A stretch of 58,625 nt of DNA, from assembly GCA_902626605.1 (NCBI GenBank), contig CACOFZ010000009.1:1-58625 (forward strand). Reading direction: 5' to 3'. Shown in pieces: positions 26,352 through 33,526 of this stretch. The notes beneath the pieces are model-generated. The model made no database searches. It worked only from the letters and a program-made list of their open reading frames with translations, and was not told where the DNA came from. Both the position numbers and the translations under genes were made by a program. The stretch is from an uncultured PS1 clade bacterium (GTDB taxonomy: Bacteria > Pseudomonadota > Alphaproteobacteria > MED-G09). Within the stretch, counting starts at the first letter, position 1. Every line of letters begins with the position of its first letter.

Positions 26352-29150
26352 TTAATGTGCTTGTTCCCAATTTTTACCTGATGCAGCCTCAACTTTTAGA
26401 TTAACTGATAGATTTATAACAGGTTTATGTGCTTCTGACATTTCTCTAGTTACTATAGACATAGTTTTCTCTATTTCTTCATCTTTTGTTTCAAAGACAA
26501 GCTCATCATGAACTTGCATAATCATTTTTGCTCCAAGATTGTCCTTTTCAAAATATTTAGGGATTTTTATCATAGCCCTTTTGATAATATCAGCTGCAGT
26601 ACCTTGAATAGGAGCATTAATTGCAGCTCTATCCATAAAAGCTTTACCCCCAGGCCCTCTATTAATTGTTTCATCTATGAAACATTTTCTTCCAAAAAGA
26701 GTTTTTACAAAGCCATTATTCCTTGCAAATTCTTTTGTGGTTTCCATATAATCCCTAATTGATGGAAACTTTTCAAAATAAGAACGAATATAGTCAGAAG
26801 CTTCAGATCTTGAAATGTCTAGTTGATTTGACAAGCCAAATGCAGAAATTCCATAAATTATACCAAAATTAATTGCTTTAGCTTTTCTTCTAATATCCTG
26901 ATTCATATCTTTTAAAGGAATTCCAAATACTTCGGATGCAGTTAAAGAGTGGATGTCAATATCATTCTTAAAGGCATCTTTAAGATTATTATCATCAGAT
27001 ATATGAGCAATAATTCTTAATTCAATTTGGCTATAATCAGCACTAATTATTGAGGAGCCTGGCTCAGCTATAAATGCTCTCCTTATCATTCTGCCTTCAT
27101 CATTTTTTATTGGTATATTTTGAAGGTTAGGGTCAGAAGACGACAGTCTTCCGGTTGAGGTAGAAGACATAGAGTATGATGTATGTATTCTTTTTGTTTT
27201 ATTATTAACAAAAGTAGGAAGCGCATCGGTATAAGTAGACTTTAATTTTGATAGACCCCTCCATTCAAGAAGAAGTTTAGGAAGAACATTCCCTGAAGAT
27301 GCCAGGAAATTTAATGTTTCAGCATCTGTAGACCAAGCGCCTGAAGGCGTTTTTTTTCCGCCTTTAATTTTTAATTTATCAAACAAAATTTCACCAATTT
27401 GCTTTGGCGATCCAAGGTTAAACTCACCCCCTACTATTTCGAAACACTTACTTTCGATATTTAAAATTTCTTTTTGAAATTTTAATGATAAGTCTTTTAA
27501 AATTTCTTCATCAATGCAAACACCGTTTTTTTCCATATCCATTATTACTTTGGCAAGAGGTCTCTCAATAGTTTCATAAACCGATGAGATTTTTTCTTCT
27601 AGAAGTTTTGGCTTTAAAATTTTCCACAGCCTAAAGGTAATATCAGCATCTTCAGAAGCATATATTGAGGCTTTATCTATATCAATTTCGTTAAAACTTT
27701 TTTGATTTTTTCCTGAGCCAACAATTTCTTTATATGAGATTGCAGAGTGTGATAAATATTTTTTCGCTAAAAAATCTAGATTATGCCTCGATGCTCCAGA
27801 TCCTAAAGAGTATGAAATTAACATTGTATCATCATATGAATTAACTTTAATATTATATTTATCAAGGACTAGTGCATCATATTTTTTATTATGAAAAATC
27901 TTTAAAATACTTGAGTCCTCATTTATTGATTTTAAAAACTCAATAGCATCATCAAAATTAATTTGTTTATTAGCATTATCATGCTTAAGTGGTACATAGC
28001 AGGCTTCATTTACGTCTATTGCAAGAGAAAAGCCTACAAGTTTTGCTTCTACTGCATTTAGAGAATCTGTTTCTGTATCAATTGCAACATAGCCTTTTTC
28101 AATTATTCTTTTTTTCCAATTTTCCAATTCATCATTGTCTAAAATTGTCGCGTATTTTCCTAATTCAAAATTATTAAAATCTTTTTCATCTTTTACTTCA
28201 GTTTTAATTACCTCTTTTTCATTAAATTCCAAATTTAACTCTTCAGTTTTAATTTCATCTAAATTCAAGTTAAATTCTCTAGCCTTTTTCTCAGTTAATG
28301 TTTTGAATTCCATTCCTTTTAAAAAAGAAATTAATTTTTCAGGATTGATGGATTGGATTTCAATATTTCTAATAGGTATAGGTAGCTCGATATCTTCTTT
28401 TAGAGTAACTAATTTTCTACTAAGACGAGCTTGGTCAGCAAATTCTATTAAACTTTCACGTCTTTTATTTTGTTTAATGTTGGAAGCTTTCTCTAACAGG
28501 TTATCTAAATTATCATACTCATTAATCAGTAATGATGCGGTTTTAATACCAATACCTGGAACTCCAGGAATATTATCCACTGAATCTCCTGCTAACGATT
28601 GAACATCAATCACTCTATCTGGCTCAACCCCAAATTTTTCTATTACTTCTTTTTTATTGATTAAACGACTCTTCATTGTATCAAGCATTGATACATCCTC
28701 TCTTACGAGCTGCATTAAATCTTTATCAGATGAAACAATTGTTACTTTCATTTGCTCATCAATTGCAGCTTTTGCATAGCTTGCAATTAAATCATCAGCC
28801 TCATAACCCAACATCTCGACATGGGTAACATTAAAAGCATCAGTTGCTTTTCTTATAACAGGAAATTGAGGTATTAAATCTTCTGGGGGACTAGATCTAT
28901 TAGCCTTATATTTAGGATATATATCATTTCTAAAAGTCTTTCCTGAGGCATCAAAAATTACTAATAAATGAGTTAAATTATTTTTCTCTCTTTCCTCTTT
29001 TATTAATTTATCAAGCATATTACAAAAACCAGAAATTGCACCGACTGGGAATCCATCTGATTTACGTGTTAATGGTGGTAGAGCATGATAGGCTCTGAAT
29101 ATATATGTTGAACCATCTACTAAATATATATGCTTTTTTTTATCGTTCAT
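26352..29150 (-). CDS. polA: DNA polymerase I
   Basis: This 932-aa polymerase has all three activities. The 5'-3' flap nuclease covers residues 1-300 (YLVDGSTYIFRAYHAL, YEADDLIASYA, SGDSVDNIPGVPGIG-like core). The 3'-5' proofreading domain is functional by sequence: AIDTETDSL, FHNKKYDALVL and YASEDADITFRLW. The polymerase domain carries motif A SADYSQIELRI, motif B RRKAKAINFGIIYG and motif C MQVHDELVFE. Many small-genome bacteria lose proofreading in PolA, but it is kept here. Transcribed divergently from the ABC ATPase. Confidence 0.97.
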   Translation of the reverse strand: MNDKKKHIYLVDGSTYIFRAYHALPPLTRKSDGFPVGAISGFCNMLDKLIKEEREKNNLTHLLVIFDASGKTFRNDIYPKYKANRSSPPEDLIPQFPVIRKATDAFNVTHVEMLGYEADDLIASYAKAAIDEQMKVTIVSSDKDLMQLVREDVSMLDTMKSRLINKKEVIEKFGVEPDRVIDVQSLAGDSVDNIPGVPGIGIKTASLLINEYDNLDNLLEKASNIKQNKRRESLIEFADQARLSRKLVTLKEDIELPIPIRNIEIQSINPEKLISFLKGMEFKTLTEKKAREFNLNLDEIKTEELNLEFNEKEVIKTEVKDEKDFNNFELGKYATILDNDELENWKKRIIEKGYVAIDTETDSLNAVEAKLVGFSLAIDVNEACYVPLKHDNANKQINFDDAIEFLKSINEDSSILKIFHNKKYDALVLDKYNIKVNSYDDTMLISYSLGSGASRHNLDFLAKKYLSHSAISYKEIVGSGKNQKSFNEIDIDKASIYASEDADITFRLWKILKPKLLEEKISSVYETIERPLAKVIMDMEKNGVCIDEEILKDLSLKFQKEILNIESKCFEIVGGEFNLGSPKQIGEILFDKLKIKGGKKTPSGAWSTDAETLNFLASSGNVLPKLLLEWRGLSKLKSTYTDALPTFVNNKTKRIHTSYSMSSTSTGRLSSSDPNLQNIPIKNDEGRMIRRAFIAEPGSSIISADYSQIELRIIAHISDDNNLKDAFKNDIDIHSLTASEVFGIPLKDMNQDIRRKAKAINFGIIYGISAFGLSNQLDISRSEASDYIRSYFEKFPSIRDYMETTKEFARNNGFVKTLFGRKCFIDETINRGPGGKAFMDRAAINAPIQGTAADIIKRAMIKIPKYFEKDNLGAKMIMQVHDELVFETKDEEIEKTMSIVTREMSEAHKPVINLSVNLKVEAASGKNWEQAH

Positions 29151-29232
29151 ATCTTCTCAATTTATAGTATTATAATTTAACTAATTATCTGATTTAATCA
29201 GTATACCTTACGATAAAAATATAAAGAGAGAT

Positions 29233-30174
29233 ATGAAAAATAGTAATCTTCCAGATAATGCAATTGAAATTAGCGATTTAACTAAAATCTATAAAAATAA
29301 TAAGGAAAAAGATCTTATTGCGCTTAATTCTATAAACTTAGAGATACCAAGGGGGTCTATGTTTGGACTTCTTGGTCCCAACGGAGCAGGTAAATCAACT
29401 TTTATAAATATACTAGCTGGATTAACACTTAAGACATCAGGCAAAGCAGTCGTATGGGGTTTTGATTTAGATAAGAATCCCCGATCAGTTAGGGCTTCTT
29501 TAGGAGTAGTTCCGCAAGAAATTTATGTTGATCCTTTCTTTTCACCAAAAGAAACTTTACACCAACAAGCAGGAATGTATGGAGTGCTTCCCAAAGATAG
29601 AAATGTAGATTTTTTATTAGAAACACTGGACCTTGAGGATAAGTCTGATGCTTATACGAGAACCCTATCTGGTGGAATGAAACGAAGGCTTTTGGTTGCC
29701 AAATCAATGGTTCATAGGCCCCCAATTTTGATTTTAGATGAGCCAACAGCAGGTGTTGATATTGAGCTTCGTCAACAATTGTGGGCTTATATAAGAAAAC
29801 TTAATGAGTATGGAACAACAATTATTTTAACAACGCATTACCTCGAAGAAGCTGAAGAGTTATGTGATACCATTGCAATTGTTAATCACGGTGAAATAAT
29901 AAGATGTGCACCAACAAAAGAAATTTTAAGTGATGCAGACTCTAAAAATATTACTTTAATTTTATCAAAAGAATATATTGATAAGTCTTCAATTAAAAAA
30001 ATTGGTGGAGTTGTTGATAAAGATGGAAATATTTCAATTAGCTATAACCCCAAACAAGAAACCTCAAGAGATATATTAAAGAAGGCGGAAGCGGCTGGTT
30101 TAGAGGTAAATGATTTTTCTGTTACAGGTGCTTCTTTAGAAACAGTTTTTCTATCAATGACTTCTAAAAAATAA
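29233..30174 (+). CDS. ABC-2 type transporter ATPase (YadG/CcmA-like)
   Basis: The 313-aa ATPase has Walker A GLLGPNGAGKST near residue 46, Q-loop VVPQEIY, signature LSGGMKRRL, Walker B ILILDEPTAGVD and switch His in LTTHYLEEAE. A C-terminal extension of about 80 residues is typical of ABC-2 exporters of polysaccharides, lipids or drugs. The membrane permease usually follows as the next gene, but here a terminator and a convergent TBDT follow, so the partner must be elsewhere. AAGAGAGAT serves as ribosome binding site. The substrate cannot be told from the ATPase. Confidence 0.88.
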   Translation: MKNSNLPDNAIEISDLTKIYKNNKEKDLIALNSINLEIPRGSMFGLLGPNGAGKSTFINILAGLTLKTSGKAVVWGFDLDKNPRSVRASLGVVPQEIYVDPFFSPKETLHQQAGMYGVLPKDRNVDFLLETLDLEDKSDAYTRTLSGGMKRRLLVAKSMVHRPPILILDEPTAGVDIELRQQLWAYIRKLNEYGTTIILTTHYLEEAEELCDTIAIVNHGEIIRCAPTKEILSDADSKNITLILSKEYIDKSSIKKIGGVVDKDGNISISYNPKQETSRDILKKAEAAGLEVNDFSVTGASLETVFLSMTSKK

Positions 30175-30176
30175 AA

Positions 30177-30202
30177 AAGCGCGATTTAAAAAAACCGCGC
30201 TT
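30177..30202. terminator. Bidirectional intrinsic terminator
   Basis: AAGCGCG pairs with CGCGCTT (7 bp) around a 12-base AT-rich loop. On the minus strand the stem runs into TTTTTTATTTTTT, and on the plus strand into TTAATTAATTTTT. It sits between the convergent ABC ATPase and TBDT genes and can serve both. Confidence 0.8.
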
Positions 30203-30227
30203 AATTAATTTTTAAGATCGTAAATAC

Positions 30228-33134
30228 TTAGAATCGAGCACCAAATGTAATACCATACATTCTTGGTTCCATGTAGAAGTCATTTCTAAATTGACCAGAG
30301 GATGGATCAGTAAAATATGCTCCTGTTTGGTTATCATCATCTGCAAGATTTTGTCCCCAGATTTTAAAATACATACCTGAGTTAGTCGGTTGTATTATTA
30401 CTTGAGCATTAATAACATCCCATGAATCGATTGCATCTCTTCCAGTGTTATAAAGACGTGTCCACATTGAATCTTGCCAATAATAGTCTAGTCTAGAAAT
30501 AACTTGTAAATTTGAATCTGCGAAATCTGCAGTATACTCAATTCCAATATGAGCAGTTGCACTAGGTGCATTTGTTAACTCATTTCCACTAAGATCATAT
30601 TCTACCTCATAAAAACCACCTAAGCCTGCAGCAGTTAATTTATTTACCATTGTCGTACAGTTACCTAGTGTAGGCAAAGCTCCCATACCAAATATTTGTA
30701 CTAATGGATCAACTGTTCCAGATGGATCGGCAGAGTCAAAGTTATTAACTGATAAAGTTTTTGGAAGTAGATAAACATCTAATGCACCAGCAGCAGGATT
30801 AGCATTAAGTACCCCTGTAGCTAAACCAGCTTGAAGTTGAGCTTTAGTAAATCCACAAGTTGAACCGTTGGCAATATCTTTCAATACCCAACCTTGTGTA
30901 TCACCAATACCTCTACCTGTAAGGTCATGAGGATTAAGTGATGTAGTACCTCCAGCAATTTCTGTTTCTAAAAGTGAGAATTGTGCATCAATTTTTAAGC
31001 CAGGTATTGATGAAGGTGACCAGGCAAATTCAGCTTCAAGACCTGTCATTTCAGCATCAATATTTTCATTAACAGAAGTACGTGCAATAATTTTTGAAAC
31101 CTGAAGACCTTGATAGTCATAGTAAAAAGCTGAAAGGTTTGCAATTAGTTGGTTATCCATTAATACATTTTTCATACCTACTTCAAATGCATCAATAAAT
31201 TCTGGATCAGCTTGAGCCTTTACACCTGCAAATAAAACGGGGTCTACAGGTGGATTAAATAAACCTGGACGATAACCCCTTGAAATACTTGCATAGATTA
31301 AAGTTGAATCTGTAGCCGCTAGATCAGGTGTCCAATCTATAGCAGCCCTATAAGTTGTTTCTTCCTCTGTAAATGAGGTCGGATTTCCAGTAAGTGCTCT
31401 CTGCTCCCCTGGCGCAGGAATTGGCGCTAAAGCGGGAGGAGCTAAACCAGCAAAAACAAGTCCAAGATTAGGATCTGTTCTTTGAATTGAGGCTGTAACA
31501 GGGTCACCGACATTTGCACCGCCAGCAAGAATAATAGAGTTAAGGAATTGTTGAGCATCAGCAACACTTTTTTCAGACTCATTCCATCTTGCACCAAGCG
31601 TAATAGTTGTATCTTCATTTACATCAATATAAACCTGAGTAAATAGTCCTTTACGTTCCAATTCATATGGATTTGTTAAATTTCTGTAATGAGAAGGATA
31701 CAATCTTGCGCCGCTTAATATAGGGGCAAGAGCAACAGCGTCACCACCATTAAAATATACATCATAAAGGTTAACTAATTCAGATTCGATCATATTAAAA
31801 CCTGCAACAAAATTAACATTACCATCAAAATCTGAACTAATAATAATATCACCATATTTATATTCGTTGTCACTCATTGATGTGTCATAGGCAAATGGGA
31901 AATCATGATAACCACCAACTGATCCACCGAAAATACCCATTGACCCGCCTCCATTAGGATCTGTCCAACCAGAAATTGGAAGTATCCCGTCTGGAAAAAA
32001 TGGATTTGTTCCTTTAAACAACTTGGTTCGTCCATCATTATTTGTATAGTCTTGTTGTGTTAAAATTATTCGTTCATGAAGTGCAAAATTTGCTTTAATT
32101 GTTATATTTTCAAATGAATTATTTTCAATTGCAAAAATATAGGCTTTTTCGTCAACTTTATAGACAGGATCTATTGCTTGATAAGTTTGCCTTATATCAA
32201 ATAAAGGATTGCTAGGAGCGGAATCAAGCGGACTAAAGCTTTGAAGTCCTGCTGCAGCTAAAAGAAGTCCGTTTAGTCCTGATCCAGCTGTTGGTTGTTC
32301 TCGGCCAAATTCAAATGGATTACAACCATAGGCTGGTGTTTCGGTCATTTTACACATTTGTCTACCAGCACGAGCTCTGTTATCATCTTCTTCAAAATTC
32401 ATGAAAGTAAATCTAGCAATTGTATTTTCGCTTAAGTCTGCTTCTAAAATAGCTCTGTAAGATGAAATTTCTCTACCATCCACATCTTCACCTTCTTTGC
32501 CAGGGAACATATTTATAGAAAAACCATCCCTTCTTAAACTCATGCCAGAAACTCTAAGACGAAGACTATCAGAGAAAGGCATATTCATTGCAAGTTTTAA
32601 TTTTCTACTATCATAATCTCCATATTCTAATTCTACGCTTGCGCTGGCTTCATTAGTTGGTTTTGCAAAAATTAAATTTACGGTACCAGCAGTAGCGTTT
32701 GCTCCGTATAGCGTTCCTTGGGGGCCTCTTAAAACCTCTACACGTTCAACATCATAGAATTCTGTCTCAAAAATACTTGTTGGAAGAGGTACATTATCTA
32801 GGTGATATGCAACTGCTCCATCACCAGAGGCAGCAACTGCTGCCGAAGCAACACCTCTGATTGACATACTGCCGGCAGTAAAGTTACCTCTAGTATAGGT
32901 AATACTTGGAATATTAAATTGAAGATCGCCAAATGTTTCAATTTGTTGAAGCTCAAGAGCATCAGAATCAAAAGCTGAAACAGCAATTGGAACATCTTGA
33001 ATACTTTGTTCAGATCTTTCAGCTGTCACAAGAATCTCTTCTATGCCAGTATTAAGTGTCTGAGCAGAAGAATTTATTGAAAAAATTAAAGGAGCAACCA
33101 TAAAAATGATTGCGGTTATTAAATGTTTTGACAT
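30228..33134 (-). CDS. TonB-dependent receptor (first of two)
   Basis: The 968-aa outer-membrane receptor has a signal peptide (MSKHLITAIIFMVAPLIF to SSAQ), a TonB-box-like EEILVTAERS, a plug domain (VPIAVSAFDSD, FGDLQFNIPSI, SIRGVAS, VERVEVLRGPQGTLYGANA) and a long 22-strand-type barrel ending in an aromatic residue (GITFGARF). I start at ATG 33134 because GGGGAGG precedes it; an upstream extension of 25 residues has no signal character. No FecA-like N-terminal signalling domain is visible. Substrate is unknown; its family in alphaproteobacteria takes up siderophores, vitamins or plant/algal compounds. Promoter candidate at 33200-33229. Confidence 0.92.
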   Translation of the reverse strand: MSKHLITAIIFMVAPLIFSINSSAQTLNTGIEEILVTAERSEQSIQDVPIAVSAFDSDALELQQIETFGDLQFNIPSITYTRGNFTAGSMSIRGVASAAVAASGDGAVAYHLDNVPLPTSIFETEFYDVERVEVLRGPQGTLYGANATAGTVNLIFAKPTNEASASVELEYGDYDSRKLKLAMNMPFSDSLRLRVSGMSLRRDGFSINMFPGKEGEDVDGREISSYRAILEADLSENTIARFTFMNFEEDDNRARAGRQMCKMTETPAYGCNPFEFGREQPTAGSGLNGLLLAAAGLQSFSPLDSAPSNPLFDIRQTYQAIDPVYKVDEKAYIFAIENNSFENITIKANFALHERIILTQQDYTNNDGRTKLFKGTNPFFPDGILPISGWTDPNGGGSMGIFGGSVGGYHDFPFAYDTSMSDNEYKYGDIIISSDFDGNVNFVAGFNMIESELVNLYDVYFNGGDAVALAPILSGARLYPSHYRNLTNPYELERKGLFTQVYIDVNEDTTITLGARWNESEKSVADAQQFLNSIILAGGANVGDPVTASIQRTDPNLGLVFAGLAPPALAPIPAPGEQRALTGNPTSFTEEETTYRAAIDWTPDLAATDSTLIYASISRGYRPGLFNPPVDPVLFAGVKAQADPEFIDAFEVGMKNVLMDNQLIANLSAFYYDYQGLQVSKIIARTSVNENIDAEMTGLEAEFAWSPSSIPGLKIDAQFSLLETEIAGGTTSLNPHDLTGRGIGDTQGWVLKDIANGSTCGFTKAQLQAGLATGVLNANPAAGALDVYLLPKTLSVNNFDSADPSGTVDPLVQIFGMGALPTLGNCTTMVNKLTAAGLGGFYEVEYDLSGNELTNAPSATAHIGIEYTADFADSNLQVISRLDYYWQDSMWTRLYNTGRDAIDSWDVINAQVIIQPTNSGMYFKIWGQNLADDDNQTGAYFTDPSSGQFRNDFYMEPRMYGITFGARF

Positions 33135-33199
33135 TATCAAGTGCCTCCCCAATTGCATACGCTTTATCGTACTTGTTATTTTTTTTTGGCCTTTCATAT

Positions 33200-33229
33200 A
33201 AGATAGCATTCAAAATTTTATTAAGACAA
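33200..33229 (-). promoter_or_regulatory. Candidate sigma70 promoter of the 968-aa TBDT
   Basis: On the minus strand TTGTCT (33229-33224), an 18-base spacer and TATCTT (33205-33200) form a plausible -35/-10 pair. Transcription would begin near 33193 and give a leader of about 60 nt that contains GGGGAGG. The hexamers are partial matches in AT-rich DNA. Confidence 0.35.
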
Positions 33230-33250
33230 TGATTTTTTTTAAAAAATGGT

Positions 33251-33311
33251 AAAAAAAACGTAGTGTACCAAAATTACAACATATTTAGTCATTTTTTAGC
33301 ACACTACGTTT
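33251..33311 (-). terminator. Long-loop hairpin followed by T8 (terminator or sRNA 3' end)
   Basis: AAACGTAGTGT (33256-33266) and ACACTACGTTT (33301-33311) are a perfect 11-bp inverted repeat with a 34-base spacer. On the minus strand the second arm runs straight into eight T residues (33258-33251), the layout of an intrinsic terminator. The upstream TBDT already has its own terminator at 33481-33503, so this element should end a separate short transcript or act as an attenuator. The long loop weakens the terminator reading; an operator pair is the alternative. Confidence 0.45.
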
Positions 33312-33364
33312 ATGGGATATTTTTTTTAGTTCATAGGATCTAAAATTAATCTCCCCCCAACCAC

Positions 33365-33386
33365 ATATTCATAATTTTATGAATAT
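33365..33386. promoter_or_regulatory. Inverted repeat, possible operator
   Basis: ATATTCATA and TATGAATAT form a perfect 9-bp inverted repeat around ATTT. It adjoins the ATT repeat on one side and, on the minus strand, is followed by a G-rich GGGGGGAGA. Dimeric repressors bind such sites, but no family-specific consensus is recognised. Confidence 0.3.
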
Positions 33387-33404
33387 ATTATTATTATTAT
33401 TATT
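33387..33404. repeat. ATT trinucleotide repeat, six units
   Basis: Six tandem ATT units (AAT on the minus strand). A five-unit tract of the same triplet lies in the leader of the neighbouring TBDT at 36143-36157. Replication slippage could change spacing here. Confidence 0.7.
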
Positions 33405-33480
33405 TATGGTTAATAAAATATTACAATTATTTAAATATTTATCAACTAAATAATTACTATTTATTTTAAAAATAATAAAA

Positions 33481-33503
33481 AAAGGCGACTTAATAGCCGC
33501 CTT
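33481..33503 (-). terminator. Intrinsic terminator of the 861-aa TBDT
   Basis: AAAGGCG pairs with CGCCTTT with a short internal extension around loop TAAT. On the minus strand the stem is followed by TTTTTATTATTTTT. It begins about 24 bases after the stop of the upstream TBDT gene. Confidence 0.75.
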
Positions 33504-33526
33504 TATTAGAAAGTACTAATTTTAGT

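Larger units (their letters stand above)
33135..33526. other. 392-bp structured intergenic region between two TBDTs
   Basis: This is the only gap over 300 bases in the window. Reading toward the downstream (minus-strand) TBDT it holds a terminator for the upstream receptor (33481-33503), an ATT repeat (33387-33404), a 9-bp inverted repeat (33365-33386), a G-rich GGGGGGAGA (near 33350), a long-loop hairpin with a T8 tract (33251-33311), a sigma70-like promoter (33200-33229) and the GGGGAGG ribosome site. No convincing ORF above about 20 codons lies inside. A small RNA ending at the T8 tract would explain the extra hairpin, but this is inference. Confidence 0.6.

Noticed and set aside
28135-28602. 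155-aa plus-strand ORF inside polA
   Set aside because: It is antisense to the conserved 5'-3' nuclease and proofreading regions of polA and has no recognisable motif.
33251-33300. A leader peptide (ATG inside the long-loop hairpin, about 17 codons)
   Set aside because: No ribosome binding site, no run of regulatory codons, and the frame crosses the T8 tract.
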